DNA of 26,773 nt from Chrysiogenia bacterium (GTDB taxonomy: Bacteria > JAGRBM01): assembly GCA_020434085.1 (NCBI GenBank), contig JAGRBM010000085.1:1-26773 (forward strand). Direction: 5' to 3'. The position numbers were made by a program, and so were the translations under genes. The notes beneath the pieces are model-generated. The model saw only the letters and a list, made by a program, of their open reading frames with translations. It did not search any database and was not told the DNA's origin. Below, piece by piece: positions 22,316 through 26,773 of this stretch (its first letter is position 1; each line of letters begins with the position of its first letter).

Positions 22316-23968
22316 TTACCAGCGAGCCGCTTCGGCGAAGAGCTCTTCCTGGCCGGTGACGATGTTGATGGCGTCGTAGGCGACTTCGCAGAGCTTGTCG
22401 ATGTCCTTCTCCGTGGCCGAGAGCGGGGGCATCAGCACGATGACCTCGCCCAGCGGGCGGAGAATGACGCCGCGGCGCCGCGCTTCGAGAATGACCCGGT
22501 GGCCCACGCGCCGCGAAGGATGATACTTCGAGGTCGGGTCCATGGGATTGGGAGCCAGTTCGATGCCGCCCATCAGGCCCAGCCACCGGCACTCGCGCAC
22601 GTGGTGGTGTTCCTGGATCTCGCGCAGCCAGATGGCCAGCTCTTCGGAGCGCTCGGCCACGTTCTTGAGAACCTTCTTCTTCTTGAACAGGTCGAGGCTC
22701 GCGATGGCCGCCGCGCAGGCGATCGGGTTGCCGGTAAAGGTATGGCCGTGGAAGAAGGTCTTGCCCTCTTCGGGACGACCCAGGAATGCCTCGTAGACTT
22801 TTTCGCTGGTGAGCGTTGCGGCCAGCGGCAGGTAGCCGCCGGTCAGCCCCTTGCCCACGGCCATGATGTCGGGCTGCACGTTCTCGTGCTCGCAGGCGAA
22901 CATCTTGCCGGTGCGGCCAAAGCCCGTGGCCACTTCATCAACGATGAGCAGCACGTTGTGCGCATCGCAGAGCTGGCGAAGACGCAGCAGATAGCCGCCG
23001 GGCATGTCGAGGATGCCGCCGGCGCCCTGGATCATGGGCTCGATGATGACGGCGGCCAGGTTCTTGGCGTTGCGCGTGATCTTGAACTCGAGTTCGGCCA
23101 GCGCGATGGCGCGCGCCTGGAGCGCTTCGCGGCGCTCGCGTTTGTGCCAGCCGTCGAGGTTCACCTTGACGTGCTGGGGGTAGAGGTGCTTGAAGCGCCC
23201 GTGGAAATCTTCGATGCCGCCGACACTGACCGCGCCGATGGTATCGCCGTGGTATCCCTCGGAGAAGTAGGCGAATTTGGTTTTCGTCGTCTCCGGCCCT
23301 TCGGTGAGCTGGAAATACTGATAGGCCATCTTGAGGCCGATTTCCGTCGCGGTGGCGCCGGATTCGGAATAGAAGACGCGGGTGAGATTCTCGGGCGTCA
23401 CTTCGAGGAGCTTCTCGGCCAGCTTGATGCCGGGCTCGTGGGTGAGCCCCAGCATGGTGGAGTGACCCACCTTGCCGACCTGGTTCTTGATGGCGGCGTC
23501 GATCTCGCGCACGCGGTGGCCATGGACGTTGCACCACAGGGAAGAGACGCCGTCGAGATACTTCTTGCCCTCGACGTCGTAGAGGTAGTTGCCCTTGCCG
23601 TGGTCGATGATCAGCGGCTGCTCTTTGATCCAGCCGGCTTGCTGGGTGAAGGGATGCCAGATGTGCTCGTGGTCCGAGCGCGAGAGCTTCTCAAACGCAG
23701 CGGGAGAGAGGCCGGACTTCCTCGGGGCCTTTTTCGAGGCCTTCTTGGCAGCCGTTTTCGGCGCAGACTTGGCTGCCTTTTTCGCAGTCTTCTTTGCAGC
23801 CTTGCGGGCGGGGGCTTTCTTGGCCGACTTTTTGGCCTTCTTGGGCGCCTTGCGGGCGACCTTCTTCTTGGCGGTCTTCTTCGCCGTCTTCTTCTTCACC
23901 GACTTTTTGGCCTTCTTCGGTGCGGCTTTCTTTGCAGCCTTCTTCTTGGTGGCCTTCTTCAAACTCAT
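22316..23968 (-). CDS. bioA: Adenosylmethionine-8-amino-7-oxononanoate aminotransferase with histone-H1-like N-terminal tail
   Basis: 550 aa, against about 430-460 for ordinary BioA. Residues 1-85 are a Lys/Ala/Pro/Arg tail made of KKA, KKTAKK and APKKAKK-type units, like eukaryotic histone H1 tails and bacterial AlgP/BpH1 proteins. Residues 95-550 are a complete class III aminotransferase: HIWHPFTQQ, SLWCNVHGHR, FYSESGATATEIGLKM, GYHGDTIGAVSVGG, LIVDEVATGFGRTGKM and the PLP Lys373 in VGKGLTGGYLPLA. It makes 7,8-diaminopelargonate. No ATG, GTG or TTG lies between the tail and the catalytic part, so the tail is a genuine part of the protein. The ATG overlaps the bioF stop (ATGA), fixing the start. 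Confidence 0.96.
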   Translation of the reverse strand: MSLKKATKKKAAKKAAPKKAKKSVKKKTAKKTAKKKVARKAPKKAKKSAKKAPARKAAKKTAKKAAKSAPKTAAKKASKKAPRKSGLSPAAFEKLSRSDHEHIWHPFTQQAGWIKEQPLIIDHGKGNYLYDVEGKKYLDGVSSLWCNVHGHRVREIDAAIKNQVGKVGHSTMLGLTHEPGIKLAEKLLEVTPENLTRVFYSESGATATEIGLKMAYQYFQLTEGPETTKTKFAYFSEGYHGDTIGAVSVGGIEDFHGRFKHLYPQHVKVNLDGWHKRERREALQARAIALAELEFKITRNAKNLAAVIIEPMIQGAGGILDMPGGYLLRLRQLCDAHNVLLIVDEVATGFGRTGKMFACEHENVQPDIMAVGKGLTGGYLPLAATLTSEKVYEAFLGRPEEGKTFFHGHTFTGNPIACAAAIASLDLFKKKKVLKNVAERSEELAIWLREIQEHHHVRECRWLGLMGGIELAPNPMDPTSKYHPSRRVGHRVILEARRRGVILRPLGEVIVLMPPLSATEKDIDKLCEVAYDAINIVTGQEELFAEAARW

Positions 23969-25194
23969 AAAACCCCCAGGTCTTTTCCGATACTCTCAAA
24001 AGCCGTTAACGCGCGGCTCAGTTGATCGCCAGTGTGGCTCGCCATGACCGTGGCCCGCAGACGGCAAGTGCCCTCTGGAACGGTGGGAGGCCGGATGCCG
24101 GTAACGAAGACCCCCTCGGCCAGCAGCCGGCGGGCGAATTCCATCGTGGGCGCGGCCTCTCCGATGACGATGGGAACGATCTGACTCCGGGAATCTAGCG
24201 TAGAAAAACCCAGCTTGCGAAGGCCCTCGCGAAGAAACAGCCCATTTTCAGCCAGTTTGGCGCGAAGCCCGGGCTCCTCGCTCACAACGCGCAGGGCCTC
24301 GCTGGAGGCCGCCAGAACCGCAGGCGGATGGGCGGTGGTAAAAATCAGCATGCGGGAGCGGTTGATCAGGTGCTCGATGAGCGCGGAAGAGCCCGCTGCG
24401 AAGGCACCAAAGCTGCCCAGGGCCTTCCCCAGCGTCCCCATGATGATATCGACGCGCCCCGTCAATCCAAAATATTCCACAGCGCCGCGACCGCCCTCGC
24501 CGATGCAGCCGGTGGCGTGGGCCTCATCGACCATGGTCCAGGCGCCGTAGCGCTCGGCCAGCGCAACGATCTCCGGCAGCGGCGCAAAGTCGCCGTCCAT
24601 GGAGAAAACGGTGTCCGTGACGACGAGCTTGTGGCGGGCCTTGGAGCTGCGAAGCAGTTCTTCAAGGTGGTTCATGTCCCGGTGACGGAAGATCTGTTTC
24701 TGTGCGCCGGAGAGCCGGCAGCCATCGATGATGGAGGCGTGGTTGAGCTCGTCGGAGAACACGGCATCTCCGCTTCCCATCAGCGCGGAGATGATTCCCA
24801 CGTTGGCCATGAATCCGGTGTTGTAGACCACCGCGCGCTCGGTGCGCTTGAAGGCGGCGAGCTGGGCTTCGAGCTCTTCGTGGAGCGAGAAGGTCCCCGA
24901 GATGTGGCGCGAGGCGCCCGAACCCACGCCGTATTTCCGGGTCGCCTCGATGGCGGCATGCTTTAGACGCGGGTGAGAGGCCAGACCGAGGTAGTTGTTC
25001 GAACAGAACAGCCCGACCTCGCGTGCCTCGCCGGTTGCTTCATCGCGCAGCCGGACGCTGGCGTCCATGGCCGAGTCGATGATGCGGAACTTTCGGTACA
25101 GCCCGGCCTCGTGCACGGCGCGAAGCTGTGCATCGAGGAAGGAGGCCAGGTCCTCACCCGGCTCCCACTGCGCCTGCGAAGCGGACTCAGGCAC
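23965..25194 (-). CDS. bioF: 8-amino-7-oxononanoate synthase
   Basis: A 409-aa PLP enzyme joining pimeloyl thioester and alanine to give 8-amino-7-oxononanoate. Motifs are [66 protein letters not shown] and [13 protein letters not shown] with the PLP Lys at about residue 257. The start is set at GTG 25194, which overlaps the bioB stop by 8 nt and gives a normal N-terminus. An ATG at 25269 would overlap bioB by 83 nt with an unconserved extension. The C-terminus overlaps bioA by 4 nt. Confidence 0.95.
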   Translation of the reverse strand: MPESASQAQWEPGEDLASFLDAQLRAVHEAGLYRKFRIIDSAMDASVRLRDEATGEAREVGLFCSNNYLGLASHPRLKHAAIEATRKYGVGSGASRHISGTFSLHEELEAQLAAFKRTERAVVYNTGFMANVGIISALMGSGDAVFSDELNHASIIDGCRLSGAQKQIFRHRDMNHLEELLRSSKARHKLVVTDTVFSMDGDFAPLPEIVALAERYGAWTMVDEAHATGCIGEGGRGAVEYFGLTGRVDIIMGTLGKALGSFGAFAAGSSALIEHLINRSRMLIFTTAHPPAVLAASSEALRVVSEEPGLRAKLAENGLFLREGLRKLGFSTLDSRSQIVPIVIGEAAPTMEFARRLLAEGVFVTGIRPPTVPEGTCRLRATVMASHTGDQLSRALTAFESIGKDLGVL

Positions 25195-26236
25195 GGGCTT
25201 CTGCGGGGGTTCCGCCGCCGATGGAATATTCTTCCTCGGGCGATTCCATGCCGACGACTTCGATCTCAAAGCCCATGTCGCGGATCATCTGGTAGTCCGA
25301 AGACTCACCCGCGCCATCGGTGGTGAGATAGCCGTTGGCGAAGATCGAATCGGCGACGAGGATCGAGAGCGGCTGCAGCGAGCGCAGCACCACCTCGCGG
25401 CCGCCCGCGGCGCGCAGGTCCTTGCTGGGAAGCACGAAGCGGAACATGCACAGGGCCTTGATGGCCTCGCGCGGGGAGAGCTGGGTGTAGCCCTCCATCG
25501 GGGTGCCCGGGCGCGGGTTGAGGAAATTCACCGGCGCCGAGTCGACGTCGAGCTCGCGCAGCGAGAAAGCCAGGTCGAGGATGTCGTCGTGACCCTCGCC
25601 GAGGCCCAGAATGCCGCCGCAGCAGGTTTCCATGCCCGCGTCCTTGGCGTGCTTGAGCGTGCTGACGCGATCCTGATAAGTGTGCGTCGTCACGACGTTG
25701 CCGAAGTGGCGCTCGCTGGTTTCGAGGTTGTGGTTGAAGCGGTCGATGCCGGCCTCTGCCAGGCGCTGGGCCTTGGCCTCATTGAGAAGGCCCAGCGAGG
25801 CGCACAGGGAGATGTCCATCTCCGACTTGATCTGCCGGGCGGCCTCGCAGATGACGTCGAGGTCCTGGCCCGAGGGGCCGCGCGTCGCGGTGACCATGCA
25901 GTAGCGCCAGGCGCTCGAGGCCTTGGCCTTGCGGGCGCCCTCGACGAGCTCGGCGACGGCCAGTGCAGGCACGGCCGGGACGTTGGTTTCGTAGCGCGCG
26001 CTCTGGGAGCAGAAGCCGCAGTCTTCAGAGCAGCCGCCCATCTTGGCGTTCTCGAGAATGTGAATCTGTACTTTCTTACCGTGGTAGTGCTGGCGCACCC
26101 GCGAGGCGGCATTGACCAGTTCAAGAAACTCGGTATCGGGCGCATTGAGGACGGCGCGGGCCTCCTCACGCGAAATGGGCTCGCCCGCGATGGCGCGGTC
26201 GGCCAGGGTCTCCCACAGGCTGGTATTCTCTGACAT
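25187..26236 (-). CDS. bioB: Biotin synthase
   Basis: A 349-aa radical-SAM enzyme that inserts sulfur into dethiobiotin. The radical-SAM cluster cysteines are in [15 protein letters not shown] (Cys69, Cys73, Cys76). The [19 protein letters not shown] and [10 protein letters not shown] segments carry the cysteines of the second [2Fe-2S] cluster, and [12 protein letters not shown] and [10 protein letters not shown] are further BioB motifs. The C-terminal tail [20 protein letters not shown] is short and not conserved. ATG 26236 has GGGGGAGA about 9 nt upstream. It is the first gene of bioB-bioF-bioA-bioD, and bioC/bioH-type pimelate genes are not in the window. Confidence 0.97.
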   Translation of the reverse strand: MSENTSLWETLADRAIAGEPISREEARAVLNAPDTEFLELVNAASRVRQHYHGKKVQIHILENAKMGGCSEDCGFCSQSARYETNVPAVPALAVAELVEGARKAKASSAWRYCMVTATRGPSGQDLDVICEAARQIKSEMDISLCASLGLLNEAKAQRLAEAGIDRFNHNLETSERHFGNVVTTHTYQDRVSTLKHAKDAGMETCCGGILGLGEGHDDILDLAFSLRELDVDSAPVNFLNPRPGTPMEGYTQLSPREAIKALCMFRFVLPSKDLRAAGGREVVLRSLQPLSILVADSIFANGYLTTDGAGESSDYQMIRDMGFEIEVVGMESPEEEYSIGGGTPAEARA

Positions 26237-26309
26237 CTTGGTTTGTCTCCCCCGAAAGGCCCGGAATTCCGGGGGCTTGCAGTGGGCCCCGGTCCGGCAA
26301 TGGCGCGGA

Positions 26310-26362
26310 ATTACCACGGGGCCGGCTGACTTGTCAATGCGAGGGTGGGGAGGGTTTACAAG
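26310..26362 (-). promoter_or_regulatory. bioB promoter overlapping a BirA-box-like dyad
   Basis: On the minus strand, a perfect -35 TTGACA (plus 26332-26337), 16 bp, and -10 GGTAAT (plus 26310-26315, 4 of 6). Overlapping the -35 is a dyad, plus TTGTCAATG (26331-26339), 13 bp, GGTTTACAA (26353-26361). The right half equals the proteobacterial BirA half-site GGTTTACAA exactly; the left half matches TTGTAAACC at 6 of 9. BirA boxes are usually spaced 14-16 bp, so the match is imperfect. Repression of the operon by biotinyl-AMP-bound BirA would fit. The leader of about 65 nt carries a 14-nt palindrome at 26260-26273. Confidence 0.5.
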
Positions 26363-26517
26363 CGAGGCCGGTTCGTGAGCACGCTTTCCGGTCGCCTCAA
26401 TTCCCCTGACAAGGACGCAGTCTGTCACACCCCTCCGATATCCTTATCCCAGTAGGCTGAGGGCCCCGTTTCCGCGTGCTGCGCGGCGGCCGGGCTCTTT
26501 TGGGAGAGGAGGCCCCG

Positions 26518-26773
26518 ATGGCGGTGAACATGGCGGATCTCGCGCGGCGTGCGCGCCGGGCGGACAAGCTGCTGGCGCGCGGGCGGGAGGTGGATCTTCG
26601 CGACGAGGATTTCTGCCGGCGCCTGATGGCCCATTACGACGGGATCGAGGCGGCGCTGCTGGGAGAAGAGGATTCCGACTTGTCCGAGGAAGCCTTGGCG
26701 AAGTCGGAAGGCCGGAGGGCGTTGCCGCGAGCAGGCGATCTCTCCAACGCAAGCATCGGCACGAAGCGACCCC
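26518..26773 (+). CDS. Start of an unrecognised gene, truncated by the window end
   Basis: An open frame of 85 codons runs from ATG 26518 to the end of the window without a stop. GAGAGGAGG (26504-26512) lies 5 nt upstream, the best ribosome site in the window. The visible part (AVNMADLARRARRADKLLAR, then DLRDEDFCRRLMAHYDGIEA, then an acidic stretch) is charged and mainly helical, with no signal peptide, membrane helix or known motif. It is divergent from bioB. Function unknown. Confidence 0.65.
   Translation, partial: MAVNMADLARRARRADKLLARGREVDLRDEDFCRRLMAHYDGIEAALLGEEDSDLSEEALAKSEGRRALPRAGDLSNASIGTKRP

Noticed and set aside
22316-23968. Frameshift or separate histone-like gene explaining the BioA tail
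   Set aside because: The frame is continuous, the ATG overlaps the bioF stop, and no start codon lies between tail and enzyme.
21356-24025. 889-codon plus-strand open frame across bioD and bioA
   Set aside because: Long only because of GC-rich codons opposite two well-identified enzymes; its end is the complement of the Lys/Ala tail (Phe/Leu run).

Overview
The window is GC-rich DNA (G/C-dominated third codon positions, many TTG/GTG starts) from a Gram-negative bacterium. The chemosensory operon with a HEAT protein and a ParA ATPase, a periplasmic-type gamma-glutamyltransferase and DciA suggest a deltaproteobacterial lineage (Myxococcota/Desulfobacterota-like), but no marker here fixes the taxon. 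I saw no rRNA, tRNA, CRISPR array, insertion sequence or phage gene.

Layout. 1-711: a Phd/YefM-RelE type toxin-antitoxin pair preceded by five AT-richer 12-bp tandem units. 708-2850 (-): a small membrane protein and gamma-glutamyltransferase. 3000-3452 (+): DciA/DUF721. 3453-3643: a perfect palindrome and a dispersed-type inverted repeat. 3644-6372 (-): a DUF1015 protein, a Sua5/YrdC-type tRNA threonylcarbamoyladenosine enzyme, and purE. 6558-16781 (+): a tightly packed chemosensory operon of HEAT-repeat protein, CheR, CheY, CheA, CheW, a transmembrane chemoreceptor, ParA, an unrecognised basic/proline-rich protein, and CheB. 16829-18052 (+): a geranylgeranyl-reductase-family flavoprotein. 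18054-18641 (-): a SAM methyltransferase. 18704-19348 (+): a HAD phosphatase. 19349-19530: nested inverted repeats. 19531-26236 (-): a biotin operon bioB-bioF-bioA-bioD followed by a 670-aa protein that looks like a degenerate type IIG (Eco57I-like) methyltransferase. 26518 to the end (+): the start of an unrecognised gene.

How the genes work together. In the che operon the receptor/CheW/CheA core phosphorylates CheY and CheB, and CheR/CheB set receptor methylation. No flagellar or pilus gene, CheC/CheX/CheZ or CheD is present, so the output is unknown. The ParA ATPase and the next protein, whose N-terminus is lysine-rich and ends in a ParB-like glycine/leucine patch, look like a positioning module for the array. 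CheW carries an extra C-terminal segment that resembles the SH3-like barrel of IS481/IS21-type integrases, and CheB has an arginine-rich linker. Together these hint at a nucleoid-linked chemosensory array. In the biotin operon, BioA carries an in-frame histone-H1-like Lys/Ala tail of about 85 residues, and the terminal gene appears to be a methyltransferase that lost its catalytic motifs while its reading frame stayed intact. The bioB promoter (perfect -35) overlaps a BirA-box-like dyad.

The best candidates for something undescribed are the ParA/adaptor/CheW-barrel arrangement, the degenerate methyltransferase in the biotin operon, and the H1-tailed BioA. All three are readings by eye; no database search was possible.
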